DNA of 64,000 nt from Epiperipatus broadwayi (lineage: Eukaryota > Onychophora > Udeonychophora > Euonychophora > Peripatidae), in contig JAQFVV010006274.1 in NCBI GenBank assembly GCA_028023455.1, positions 5,727,989 through 5,791,988 of the forward strand. Reading direction: 5' to 3'. Made by a program: the position numbers and the translations under genes. Positions 26,591 to 38,798 of this stretch are shown piece by piece; positions within the stretch are counted from its first letter, which is position 1; each line of letters starts with the position of its first letter. Under the pieces are notes generated by a model. That model was not told the origin of the DNA and searched no databases. It saw only the letters and a list, made by a program, of their open reading frames with translations.

Positions 26591-27879
26591 ATCTTCTTTA
26601 TTAAAATTGCCTCCCTTATTTATTCTATCTCTTCTACTACTTGCATAACTTATCATTCTAATAATCTCTTTTTTTAGTTTATGTCCTGTCTCCATAAAAT
26701 TTATATATACTGGTGATCCTCTATCATATTTATGTTGTTTTAATCTAGTATATTGTACTGGGCATACCTCAACCCCGTTCTGACTTTTAGCGTACCTATC
26801 AGCATGAGGTTATAGTAGCTCTTAGAGTGAGATATAAATATTAATTTTAATAAAAATATACATTCAATAATCTAATTTATATTAATAGATTATAAATTAA
26901 GTGAGATCTTTAACATGGTTATTTCATTACCATGCCAACAAACGTCAAAAGGTTAATGGCTGCTTATCTTTGAAAGAGCGTGATTAATACACGTCTTTAC
27001 GCACCACTCCCAGACAGAGAAATCCCCGACTGGAAGGATATACAACCCCCAACACATTATCTAACATATAACAACTTTCTAAGGCCCGATAAAGTTGTAT
27101 CCCATTTGCTAGAATCAGTCCTCTTATCTCAGGTGATATAAAAGAAATTTAAAAAGTCGCTCACGGAAATATATTTACTTGTGTCATTTTTTCAGAAATG
27201 AAATAAAATAAATATAATGCATGCCACTAAATACGTTATAAAATATTTATTATACATATCAATTAATATGTTTTAAATTCCATTTTCCCATCACCAATTA
27301 CACAAATAAAAGAAAATAAATTATTTAATCTGTTTCCCTTAATTAATTCATAAAAAATGTTTGGAAGAAGTGGTCTGAGTTCTATACCCACACGCAGATA
27401 TTAGATAATAATAATAAAAAATAATATGGGATCATTAAATATTCGGTCATACATGTACGCTCATTTCTACATTCATTCCACAGTTTAATAATATTTTAAA
27501 ATAGTGCATTAACATACACTTAAACATATCAAGAATTAAAATAATACCATCATTTTATGCTAATGTATACGCATTTAAATGGTTTGATCATAATTACTAG
27601 ATGATGTAAGACGCACATATTCGTCTTACAATTTATGTACCTTTTTAAAACAAATGTGGACGAATGACTGACTTAGGAATCCTGCACTTAGCGGATAAAT
27701 GACTTACACACACGCACTACCGAAATATAAATTAGATCTCTAGCATAAATAGATTTTAAAGATGTGATATAATGTAAATATATAAATAGTAAAAAAATAT
27801 AATATTAAAAAGGTTGAACAAATTTTAAAACACAAAAAGAAAATAATATTATTAAAAGGTTGAAAAAAGTTTTACCCTC
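26591..27879. other. Spacer of the inverted pair, nothing recognised
   Basis: The sequence between the arms includes a less AT-rich stretch (about 26740-27140) without any coding potential that I can identify. Its origin is unknown. Confidence 0.5.
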
Positions 27880-28770
27880 TGGTATCTTGGACTTCATCCG
27901 GACTTGGGTCTCTGAATATGCTATATATCTGTTTATCAGGACGGCAAGGACTTCTTTATTTCACTATGGTGGTTTGGCGATCTTCATTCTCAATATTTGC
28001 TGGATGTGGATGGCTACATTTTAATGGCTTTGGAAGGTGCTAGACAGGTGCACTGAAGCTGACTTCTACCCTATAATCATCTTGTTGGTTGGTGTAGTAA
28101 GGGTGTTCATTTGGCGATATTTAATACAGAGGCAATCAGATGAACACAGTCATTTCTTGGAAATGATTCCATGAAGACTCAGCTCTAGGCTCTCACCATT
28201 TAATTTTAGGTCCATACCCCATAGCTATGGTATTCTGCGTAAGTAACCTCAGCTTTAGTTAAGGGTCATGAAATATTGGCAGAGACTAAAATATACTAGT
28301 CAGTCTGCAATTGTCATGCAAGATATCTTCCAAAACAGCTTAGCTGGTTTTTTCAATTTCTTTAGTTAAAAAGCATAATAAGAATCACAATCTCTTGAAG
28401 TCTCTAGAAAGACGAATTAAAATAAGAAGCAAAATAGTTTCTTGATGTTGCTCTCCGGGAAAACGAACAAGAATAAGCAGAGAAAAAAATAAATCTTGAA
28501 GTCTCTCTGGAAAAACAAATCGGAACAAGCAGAGAAAGAATAAGAGAGTAATAATCACCCAGCACCGGGTGAACAGTATATATAGCACCTCCATTACATG
28601 GTCTATTTGTTTATGCTCCTTCGAATCATTGCTCCAAGTTTATATCATGGTGGCTAATTGATTTAAAAATAACTTATATAGGTTCTTTCTTACAAAATGT
28701 TATTTTTAATTAATTTTACAATATTTTTAATTTAACTTATCTGGGTGACTCAGACCACTAATTGATAACA
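27880..28770 (-). mobile_element. LTR-like block, probable retroelement remnant
   Basis: On the minus strand the block opens TGTTATCAATTAGTGGTCTG (near 28769) and has a good TATA box (GCTATATATACTGTTC, about 28566-28581). It then has a C/T-rich transcribed-like region with two or three diverged copies of a unit containing CTTCAAGA, GTTTTTCC and AGAGAGC (28385-28540). This resembles an LTR promoter and R/U5 region, but no matching second LTR, primer binding site or coding domain was found. The downstream limit is arbitrary. Confidence 0.35.
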
Positions 28771-29444
28771 TCAGTTTCAAATTTACATACAAAGAAAAAA
28801 AATTATTTTGCTATAGATTAAAATTAACAAGATTTTCTATCTCTTTTGGCATCCGATATCTTTGCACTCCTTTGTTAGTAAAAATAAGAGTACAAAGCAG
28901 AATGGCTAAAATACATTAGTGCATTTTTATATTTGGTAGCACAATAGCCAATTGATTTTTCTTAATGGATTAATCAAAAATCTGCTAATTAAAAAATATA
29001 TATATCGATGTGTTGGAACATCTACAATTACTTTCTAATTATTTTATCTATTTTTTCCTTTAAAACATACTCCAATACATAAACAACTTTTTACAGAAAA
29101 AAAATCAAAAACTATAATATAAAATTATAAATGTAATACTTTACATTTATTAAAAATAAATAAAATGAATCAAAAATATTGTACGCATATATAATATAAC
29201 ATGCATCCATTTACACTTTGAGAAGTTAATATTTTTGCATGTGTGTGTGTGTGGGTAAGAAATATATACACAGACAACTTCATTCATTTTATATAATAGC
29301 TAAATAAAATTAATGTATATAATTGAGCTGTAGCTGCACTACAGCCACCTTGTGTGAGAGTGACCAGCATAGTATATTGAAATTTTCATCTCACCTACAT
29401 ATTTATTTGTAATCCCTTTATCCTTACATTTTCTATATTTTATC

Positions 29445-30710
29445 TCATAAACCCCATTAATAGAGAAAGGGGTTTAAAAACTATCTTTGTATAAAAATAA
29501 ATATAATAAAAAGTGAAAACTAATAATAAAAAATTAAATAATAAGTAGTTTTTATAATAGATAATAGAGGGAGCTGTATATTAATATAACAAAAGGAAAT
29601 AGTAAGTATGATGGGATAGAGAAAATGGTGGAAGGAAGAGAGTAAAAGTAGATAATAAGCTAAGAAATAAAAAATTAAAATACATATAAAAATAATTTTA
29701 TAAAAATTAAGTAAATGAAAGAAGCAAGAATAAAATATGGATAAAAAGGAATTAAGGAATGGAATAAGACAATACATAAATATAAAAAAAATAAAAATTT
29801 AAGATAATATGTAGAAATAAGTGAAATGTAAAATAAGATTAAATATATGAATATAGTATCTAACAAAGATCTCATAAATATTACATTGAATTTCTAAAAT
29901 TATGGCAAAAATATATTATAATAATTAAGAATAAAGTAAATAAGAAAAATAAAGGGTAAAATAGAATTAAAAAGTTAAAAGTTATAGAATAGTAAGTAAG
30001 TTTAATCAATAAAGTGATTGTTGTATTCGTGTTGAGAAATAAACAGCGAGTTTACTAGAGACAATTTACTCCAGAAGTTTTCGATTTCTTTTATTGAAAG
30101 TAAAAATAATTATAATGGAAAATAATTATAATTAAAAACAAGTTGTGGGATTATTTTTATCAGAATAAAAATAACTAATTAAAGTAAGAACAATAAAACA
30201 GATTTGGAAAACACGCGATTAAGTTTTCAGAATGTAGCAGATAAGACTTAACAAAAGAACTCAGAGGGATATATAAACTGCTAGAGGAAAACATCGCGGA
30301 CTTGTTACAGTTTTGTTAACAGAAGAAGTTGGATACATAAAGCTGTTAAGAGCTATTTGCGGCACAACGGTTAAGAGTTGTTGCAGACGGATTTCATATA
30401 TTTTAGCTATAATTCTTTGTACTCGTTTATGTTATTGATCGACTTTGTACTCGTTTATGTTATTGATCGGATTGTGTTTTTCTACCCCTCTGAAAAAGCT
30501 TAGGGGTGAAGATATTACAGTGATATTAATAATTAAGTTGATAAAATTGTAAGATTATAATAGATATATGTATGAAATACGGTTGTATTGATATAGTGTT
30601 TAAATTTTATAGATCTGACGAAGACTGCTAGGAACAGTCAAGACTGTAGAATAAATAAATATATTTTGCTTTAAAGTATGAAAGTGGAATATTGATATTA
30701 TATGTTAATT
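29445..30710 (-). repeat. Right arm of the long inverted repeat pair, split by a solo LTR
   Basis: This is the inverted counterpart of 25800-26590. Homology runs from about 29445 to 30018 and resumes after 30524, ending near CTTTAAAGTATGAAAGTGG at about 30672-30710. The 501 bp in between are absent from the left arm, which gives an internal empty-site control for the LTR insertion. The arms differ by scattered substitutions and small indels. Confidence 0.82.
30019..30519. mobile_element. Solo LTR, 501 bp, with 5 bp target-site duplication GTGAT
   Basis: The insert starts TGTTGTATTC and ends GATATTACA, so it has the TG...CA ends of an LTR. It is flanked by GTGAT at 30014-30018 and again at 30520-30524. 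The unoccupied sequence survives in the left arm of the inverted pair, where the insert is missing. Inside are a TATA-like GATATATAAAC (about 30268) and a tandem 28 bp duplication CTTTGTACTCGTTTATGTTA... at 30415-30442 and 30443-30470. It was probably left by recombination between the two LTRs of a full element. Transcriptional orientation is likely + from the TATA box. Confidence 0.85.
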
Positions 30711-30943
30711 TAAATGATTAATAAACATAGTATGTTTTATGATATGTATTAATATTTTTTTTATATAATGTGTTTATATGTAGGGAGAGATTTAATATAT
30801 ATTAAGAGTTAAAATTATAGTGATTTTACAGTAATTTTTATGTTGTTTAATATCCTGAATTAATTCACTTACATTTTTTATTTTATGATTGCATTGTGCA
30901 AATACAAATAGCACAGTTTTTAAAAAAAGATTTTTCTTATTAG

Positions 30944-31039
30944 GGAATGCTGCTGTTTGTCGACAAGTAAATTCTCCATCAAATTTAAAAGATTTGGAGT
31001 GGAACACTCATACATGTACATTGGGATTCAATGTTTGTG
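30944..31039 (+). CDS. EML coding exon c
   Basis: The acceptor TTCTTATTAG precedes 30944 and the donor GTGAGT begins at 31040. The exon completes a Trp codon begun in exon b, encodes 31 residues and leaves one base of a Gly codon for exon d. The C-terminal half, NTHTCTLGFNVC, is a hallmark of EML proteins, where it leads directly into GVWPE. The first half (NAAVCRQVNSPSNLKDLEW) is the variable linker plus the conserved D-W strand. The reading frame is intact, and the phases (1 in, 1 out) fit. Confidence 0.94.
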
Positions 31040-31570
31040 GTGAGTTTCTTGTTCTACTTTTTTTTTGTGAAAATATATTTTGATTTATTTTAAAATAAAT
31101 TGAAACTTTAATTGCAATATGAAAGTTTTTGAACAGAATGTTAATTAAATTGCATGACACTTTTATTATTGAAAGCATAACAGATATTCCACATAGTATT
31201 GATTAGTGAAATAAAAATTTAATGATCATTAGCAAGTTTGGCAATTGAAGATAGTCTTTTAATTCAGAAGTCAATTGTTTAAGTTATATAATTGCAAATA
31301 TGTGTTGAAAGTGTAGTTTAATATTGTAGTTGTATCTCATAAATTATAATTAAGCATCATTTAAAACATTGTAAGCACTTTATTTCTTATAAAAAAAAAT
31401 TTAATGAGTTTCGAGTGGCATTATTCTCCATGTTTCTAAATTTCGATATTCAAGAATCTAAAGGTATAAGTTTGACTCCTATGCTAGTATTGTTAGTGGT
31501 TGGTATAGCAATTCTGATAGGTGCTTGAGTAGATATTTCCAGTAAATATAAATTTTACTTGGCTATATTG

Positions 31571-31603
<33 letters not shown>

Positions 31604-32026
31604 GTCAAATGATTTATTGCTTGGGAGTTAATAAGAAATTTGAGCATTGGAAGTGACACAACTGGGCCATGGGTCCATAGAGATTGATGATCTCAAGGGG
31701 AACCATATTGGAATTTTTATATTCAGTTTAAGTTATAATTTTCATAATATTTTTAAGTTACTATATCTAAATATTATATACTGCCATAAATGTAACAACA
31801 CAGAATGCAACCAATCTGAGAGAAGTGGAGTTACTATTAAAAAATAAAACTTACATTCATTTTAAATTTAAACATTTTTGAACTTATTAATTTTATATTT
31901 ATTTATAAATTACAAATTTTGATACCTAAATCTTAAAATTAAACTTCTGACAACAGGATTCTTAGTAATCTAAAAATAAAAAACATTCCCTATTATACTA
32001 AAAATATATAAATATTGGACATATAT
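31040..32026. other. Intron with a short (ATA)n array
   Basis: A perfect (ATA)n microsatellite of about 33 bases lies at 31571-31603. The sequence just before it (about 31450-31570) may be a decayed SINE ending in that repeat, but no clear A or B box is seen. The rest is unremarkable AT-rich intron. Confidence 0.6.
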
Positions 32027-32150
32027 AATATTGTGGAAGGAAATTAGGCTTTACACATGCTATAGAATTGGCGTTCACTCCACCCTGTTAATAAATGTTT
32101 TATTGGCAAGGGAGATGCATGTATAAAGACTAATTTCCTTCCACAATATT
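32027..32150. mobile_element. Small MITE-like element with ~34 bp terminal inverted repeats
   Basis: AATATTGTGGAAGGAAATTA... at 32027-32060 is the near-exact reverse complement of 32117-32150 (...TAATTTCCTTCCACAATATT), with a ~56 bp loop. The total is 124 bp. AT-rich flanks (ATAT on both sides) allow a TA-type target duplication but do not prove it. It has no coding capacity. Confidence 0.75.
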
Positions 32151-35100
32151 ACATATATTGCCGATATATATAAAATCTATTATTTTTTTCAACAAAGCCA
32201 AAAACAAAAAACATTTGAGGACAAATTATTGCATGTGCATTAAAAATAAACATATATAAGTCACATATATATGTATATACTGTACTAATATTTACCATTG
32301 TAATTAATTAATATAGTCTAAGAACTGTAAAAGTGTTATTGGCTTTCTTTTCTAATAAAACAAAGTAAATCCACCAGTATTATTGGTCAGATGGCAGGTA
32401 ATATGATCAAAAATGAAATTTAAAAGTCTCTGACAGGTACTACCTAAGAGAAAAAAAAATTGTAGAAAGTATTTAAAAATGTCTGAGCTGAATTAATTGA
32501 TCAATGCATATCTAAAATACATGTGTCTGTGTTTTGTTTTTTTTTTAAAGTATAGTTGAATTTTTTTTAATGTACAAACTGAAAACACATGCACATAAAA
32601 TTGATATTATAGAAAATGTGCAAAGTAGAATATACTAAATTAAACATAATATTTAAAACAGTTCTACAATAATTATATAATTGAGATTATGTTTAGCTAG
32701 AATAGTAAGGCTAACATTCCATTTAAAAGTATTAAGTGTGTGCATGCAATTTCTGTATGTTTTAAAACTTAGTCAGTTTAAAAATTTATAACTGTAAAAC
32801 TATTAAATTAATTTATTTTATTTGGTATTACAATTCAGTTACAAGATATGTTTTAAAGAAATTTATTAAATAAAATATTTGAGAACTTTAAAGGGATATT
32901 ATAAATTATTTTTATTTTAATCACATCCTTGGAATAAACCCAGATGTTATTATCAGCTGCTCTTCAGTATTACCATAGCAACAGAACAGGTTTTTCTCAT
33001 AAACACTTGAAAAAGTAAAGAACTTTGGGTAATTTTGATGAATTAAGATATCAACTGACCATAAGCTATAAATACAACTGTAGTCAAAATTCAATCAGTC
33101 TTTGTTAAACTATAGTGCATCCAAGATTCTATCAAATTAAATTTTAAAATAGCTATTTTGATTGTTTCTTCCATAATAGTAGAATAGACAAATTCACTCT
33201 GGGCATTTGGCCTCGCAGCAAAATGTATCTTTTCCTTAAAATAAATGGATTAACTACAACAACAAGGATTATCACCAAATACTATTTTAAAGAAAATCCA
33301 ATTTAATGACTTCAGCCATTAATGGAACTTTGGAAAATCGCTTATGGGATATTCATTGTAATATCAATCAAATCATTTGTCTTTTCTTTAAAAAAAATTG
33401 AAAACTTGTTTGAAAACTATATTGATTACCTTCCTATGGATTAAGGAAAGTTAAAACTTTATACAATAATCAAATCAATGTATAAGTTCGCAGCTTTGGA
33501 GAAAAAAAAATGGAGTTAACTTAATCTATGGATTATTATTTATTTGCTAGATCTTATAAATTATTAAAATGACCTGAACTATAGCAAAATAAATGAAATG
33601 TGTTTAAACTAAAGTATTAGTAATCTACTGTCTTTAAACTAGGCGATAAATGCCAACCATAAGGATATTAATCTTCAAATGTTTTCTAAAGGATTAAACT
33701 GCGCATTTTGAATAAAACAACATCAGGTCATAGTCTGAAAATATGATAAATGTTATAAATTGATAAGCAAACATTCTTAAATGGATTAATGTGGTAATTA
33801 TACAATCCGGAATAGGAATCCTAAATGTGTATTATGAAATCTTGCAAAATCATTATATTAAGTGTTTTTATGGATTTAAATCTATGAAATAGATTACATT
33901 GTGCTTCTGATTTAATGTTTAGTACTTATATTAAGTTATTGCCAGTAAATTATAAATGTTTGAATATACTGCAAAACTGTAAATACTTCTACAGGAAATT
34001 TTAAACCATTCATAAAAGTAGGATTACATGTTTGAGGAATTACTCAATAAACTTTATTTATAATTGTTGAATTATTTGGTTTATAGTTATTATTAGTGTA
34101 GTAATAAATAAATAATAAAGTTCTCAAGATAGTAAGGTACAGGTAACAATCATATATTATTATTAATGACATTGGATATAAGTGTAATATCTGTAATTTA
34201 CGTTTTGCATTGAAGACATGTTGCACTTAGTTAAACTAACTTATAAACTTCTGTAATCCTGTTCATGTTTAACTTTATGTTTTATTAATCCTTGAATTAA
34301 GCCTCAGGCTAAACATTCTGAGTAGATGATTAAATCATCAAGGAATAATTATCTGTATAGTGTTTATGATAGTTGTATCATTTTGTGAATGCTATATTAT
34401 GCAATAAAAGCATTCTTATAGTATCAACAAAATAAATTATATTTTGTTAGTTGAGATATACTCCTAACTAATTATTTAAACTTTATATAAATAAAGCATA
34501 ACAAGTCATTCTAGTAAAAGATATGAATATCATAATTAATGAAACTATGTATTTTGTATAGCATTGTTAGGAATACTAAGTAAATAATTTTGTTGCTCTA
34601 AAAGTGTTAAAGAACTAGTGCGCTCTTGTAGAATGAGGTTGTTAATCTATTAATTATTGTTATAAAAATAATTAAAGACATTATAAAACATTTTTATTCT
34701 CCTGGAAATAAGATTAGGTTTTGACTTAATATTGGTCAACCCTCTCTAGTAGTGTCTTGCAATACTTTAGAATTACACACATAATCGTAACCCTAGATTA
34801 GCTTACTTATAAAGAACAAACTGTAATATTTATTAATATTGTTATAGAATTTTGTTATTAAAGTATATTTATTATTCGCTTATAATTTTGTTTATATACT
34901 TGTTATTTATAATAAAGCAATTGTTATATTTAAATACATTTGTTTGTCATTATTGAAATCATCTTTTTACATATTGTTGAAATAAAAGATCATACTTCCT
35001 AGCTATTAAATTATATATTCATTTATTAAAGTTATCTACATCATTTATTATTACTATTGCTATCTTAAATACAAATTAATAGGTTAGAGTGGTATATAAT

Positions 35101-35299
35101 AAAATCCCTTTTACATTCATCATACCTAGAATAATTTAATAAACTTTAAATCTGTGTCTTTGAATTGAATAACTAAGATTGATTTAATTAAGAATTCTGA
35201 GAATTAATTAATTGAACATTATATTTAATTTAGGAATGGGAGAGAGTTAATTTTATAACCTTAATTAATCTTTAGCATGTCCTTTACGAGTTGACTTGC
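32151..35299. other. Intron, nothing recognised
   Basis: AT-rich, apparently single-copy. A frame on the minus strand near 34044-34226 is too short and too low in complexity to support a gene. Confidence 0.55.
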
Positions 35300-36000
35300 G
35301 TCCGCTTGAAGTCACTGAAATTCCGTCATTTTTAATGCTACGCTTAAGATTTTACTATCATTGGAAAGGTTTTAAAAAGTTCTGTAAGATGCTGCCCTCT
35401 CTTGAATTATTTTACAAGTAAAAAATCAATAAAACTGCGGTAAAGCTCTAACAAAAAAATAAGCTTCATGCTGATTGGCTCTTAGCCATCAAGGACATTC
35501 TTATTGGCTGTCAAGGACAAAGAAAACCGCCTAATCAAAGAAAAACACTACGAAAATGATAAACAAATGTTTTAGACCATTTAAAAGGTATTTTTTGACA
35601 AATTATAAATTATTTTGATAAAATATGCTAAAAATAAACTAAAAATAAAATTATTTTAGAAAAATATTTAAGATTTTAGTAAAAATATTTAAGATTTTAG
35701 CAAAAAAATATTTACTTTTCCTCAGCATAAAACTGAGAAAGAAATCAATAACGTCAGCAACTCTTTTTAATTGGTCACTAACTTTCATTTTTAAATTTGC
35801 TGCTATCGAATCTTTCTATAATAAATAAATAGAAATTTATTTTTGAAAAAACTTTCCTTCACTTTGATAACCTGACAAATTATTAATATACATTTTACAA
35901 ACGAAACTAAAGTGAATATAATATTAAAAGACAAATATATTTTGAGGCTTGAGTGTGATCTTGACCAATTAAAAGTTTACATTTTTACCTCACAAAGGAC
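35300..36000 (-). repeat. Interspersed repeat family E, copy 2 (inverted relative to copy 1)
   Basis: This stretch matches 13605-14290 on the opposite strand. Conserved landmarks are the GCTGCCCTCT region, TTTACAAGTAAAAAAT, the paired CCAAT-type words, AACCGCCTAATCAAAGAAA, AATAGAAATTTATTTTTGAAA and ACCTGACAAATTATTAATAT. Divergence is substantial. The two copies lie 21 kb apart in different EML introns. Confidence 0.72.
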
Positions 36001-38349
36001 ATACTGGTTTGTATCAGAATAGTTCTTTATACAATAGATATTATATTAGAATATATGTATTTAAGAATATGTAAGATTATCATATTTTTATAAGAGTATC
36101 GTGAAAAATTTATTGTTCTTATATTTAAAATATTATTAAAATTCTGGAATATTATTTATTTTATGTGGAAAATAAACATGTTTTTATTTTAATTTACTTT
36201 TCATGATGGTGCAACCAATCTCAACACACAATCCATCTTTTATTCCTACCTAATCTTTGGGTTACAATATATATGAATAAGTACACAGACTGCTAGCATG
36301 TTTGTATCTTGCTTTTTATGATAGCATTTTTTTTTCTCTACTAAAAATTAATTTTAAAATAATACAGGCATGTACAATATAAATTTTCAAGTATAAAAAT
36401 ATTAACTATTTGCAATTTATATATTGTAACTGGTTGGGTTAGATAGCACACAGCAACCTAGTTGGGTGTGTGCACATATATATATACATAAAGGAAAAGT
36501 AAAAATAAACACGGACATAAATTTTTATAGATATTTTTCTGCATTCACTGGGAATAATAACTGTAAAGAATTAAATAACTCTGGATTTAAAACAAAATTT
36601 TATTATAAATTAAAACATTTAGAAAGGTTTAAATAAATTAATATTGTATTCTGATTTTGAATTTAGAAACAAGCATGTTTCTGTAATTGTAAAAATTTCT
36701 ATTATCTATTTTTGAAATCTATTAAATAATGCTTGTGTAAATCTAAAAGTAACTTTTGATTAAAATTGTTTTTAATCAAGATAAGGATTATATATGCATT
36801 ATACACGCACATACGCATGCCCAGACTCGCAATACTAAATAGTGACTGCTTGTTGATATTCATTTCAGCACCAAATATCCCTTATTCATATTAGTACAAA
36901 ATATCTTTCCTAAATTCTTAAACCTATTCTCATGCAAAGAACTGTCAAACACATGCTATCTATAACAAGTCCAACATTTTTATTCATAAATATTGCGATT
37001 AACAAAGACCTTTCTGTTTAGATATATAAATAAACATTTTTCAGATATTACAGCGCACAATAGTCAATTCCCCTTCCCTTTATATAATGCTAGCTATAAT
37101 TTTAAATGAATGCAAACAGATTCTTCTATATATGTTAAATGTAAGTCACACAATTATTAATCTCTAAATAAAGCTTTTTTAATTTTTCCTAAACTTAAAA
37201 AAAAATTTTTACTTGGAAATAGTTAAGAAACTAAACCTACTATTTATTTCCCCATTATTAGTTTCTTTATGAAAGAAACTAAGGGTTACAATATATTTTC
37301 TTAAAAGAAATGATAAATTTATAATTTAATTTGATGTGTTAGTTTCTAATGTTTTTTTTTTTTGTTTTGGACTCTATCATATAAAGAATATTTTTTTAAT
37401 TTGATGATTAGAATTTTTTTCTATTGTTGAAATAATATAAATACATTTACATTAACAAAAATTTTAAGAATTTATAAAAATTAAATGTAGCTACTATCAG
37501 TCATAGTTATGCTGATTTATAATAAAATTGTTAAAAAATTTTGAAATCAAAAATTATTCTTAGAAAATAAGCAATCCCCACCCCCCAAAAGAATAAATCA
37601 AAAGTAATAAAAATAATATCAATATATTATTTCACAAATAAATAATTTAATGTTTTATCAACGATAAATATTGAATTTCTCTCATTGTAGAACATTTTAC
37701 TTTTTCAAAATAAATATTACATGTATGTTTTTACCAAATTTAAATTTTAAGTCTTTAAAAACTATTAATTGCTAAGTATATGTGATCAGTATGTGCATTG
37801 TATATATTTTTCTACTTTTTAAATGAAAAGGTATTGTAGCTATATTCTACACTGATTCTACAAAATGTGGAAATGGATCTTGATTATATTTAAAATATTT
37901 TAATAAAATTTCTTAAAAAAAGAAAATTATTAAAATAGAAGTTGGAAATGATAACAATTTGTTTCAGATATATATGCTTGAAATAATAACTACATGGAGT
38001 ATGATAAGTGTTTATCAATTTTGAATTGTTTTTCTAGTTTTCAGATTAATTAGCATTAATATATTTATTAAATTATATTAAAATATCCTAAACTTTTATA
38101 GACTGGCAGATTATTATAAGTATTGTATTATATGTTAGCAATATACTCTTATATCTTATGAGCCTATCATAAGACTTCAGCAGCATACTCTTTTTCTTTC
38201 ACTACTATTGCTTCCTAATGTAATTTTACTAACTAATAGTGCTTAATAAATTCCTAGCCTTTGCTGTCCTATCCTATACAGGCAAGTTGGCTTACAGTGA
38301 AAATATTTATATGTTTTGGACGATAAACAGAAGTAAATTAGTTGCTAGA
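36001..38349. other. Intron, nothing recognised
   Basis: AT-rich sequence without identifiable genes or element ends. Confidence 0.55.
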
Positions 38350-38525
38350 AGAAAGGTGCATTCGATTCTAAAAATCTAGATGCACAGTTCCCTCACTGAT
38401 GAAAGTCATAAGATAGAAACTTGTCTGGAGATATTGGATAGGTTAGCACTAAGGATTGATTAAGCACTATCATTTAGCATCTATTAATTTCTAAAGCTTA
38501 CATTGGGTGATATAGTAGTGCCAAA
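38350..38525 (-). repeat. Decayed family R copy
   Basis: An inverted, diverged R segment. Matches include CTAGATGCACAG (compare CTAGGTGCAGTG), CTCACTGATGAAAGTCA, AGAAACTTGTCTGGAGATATTGG and, at the end, ATAGTAGTGCCA. It is older than the copies at 8-9 kb and lies about 140 bp upstream of EML exon d. Confidence 0.75.
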
Positions 38526-38667
38526 GAAAAAAATATATATCTTAATGGATTTCAAATAATTATATATTGAATATTCAGTTTTAAAATATTTTTATAATTT
38601 GTTTACACATTCTCTCCCTATATATATATACACACATGCATTTATATGCTTATAAATATAATTATAG

Positions 38668-38798
38668 GAGTGTGGCCTGAGAGTGCTGATGGAACTGATA
38701 TAAATAATTGTGCAAAAAGTCACAATAACAAACTGGTTGCTACTGGTGATGACTTTGGACAAGTTAAACTTTTCTCCTATCCTTGTAATGTTCCAAAG
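38668..38798 (+). CDS. EML coding exon d
   Basis: The acceptor ATTATAG precedes 38668 and the donor GTAATT starts at 38799. The exon completes a Gly codon and encodes 43 residues: VWPESADGTDIN at the start, then HNNKLVATGDDFGQVKLFSY and PCNVPK at the end. These are among the most conserved EML blocks (GVWPEG-DGTDIN and DDFGKVHLFSYPC in known members). The exon ends on a codon boundary. The frame is intact. A run of T follows the donor, and a short (TA)n(CA)n tract lies upstream of the acceptor. Confidence 0.95.

Noticed and set aside
24528-26677. Several short frames with Phe/Leu/Tyr-rich products
   Set aside because: T-rich low-complexity DNA and inverted-repeat sequence. The translations only reflect base composition, not membrane proteins.
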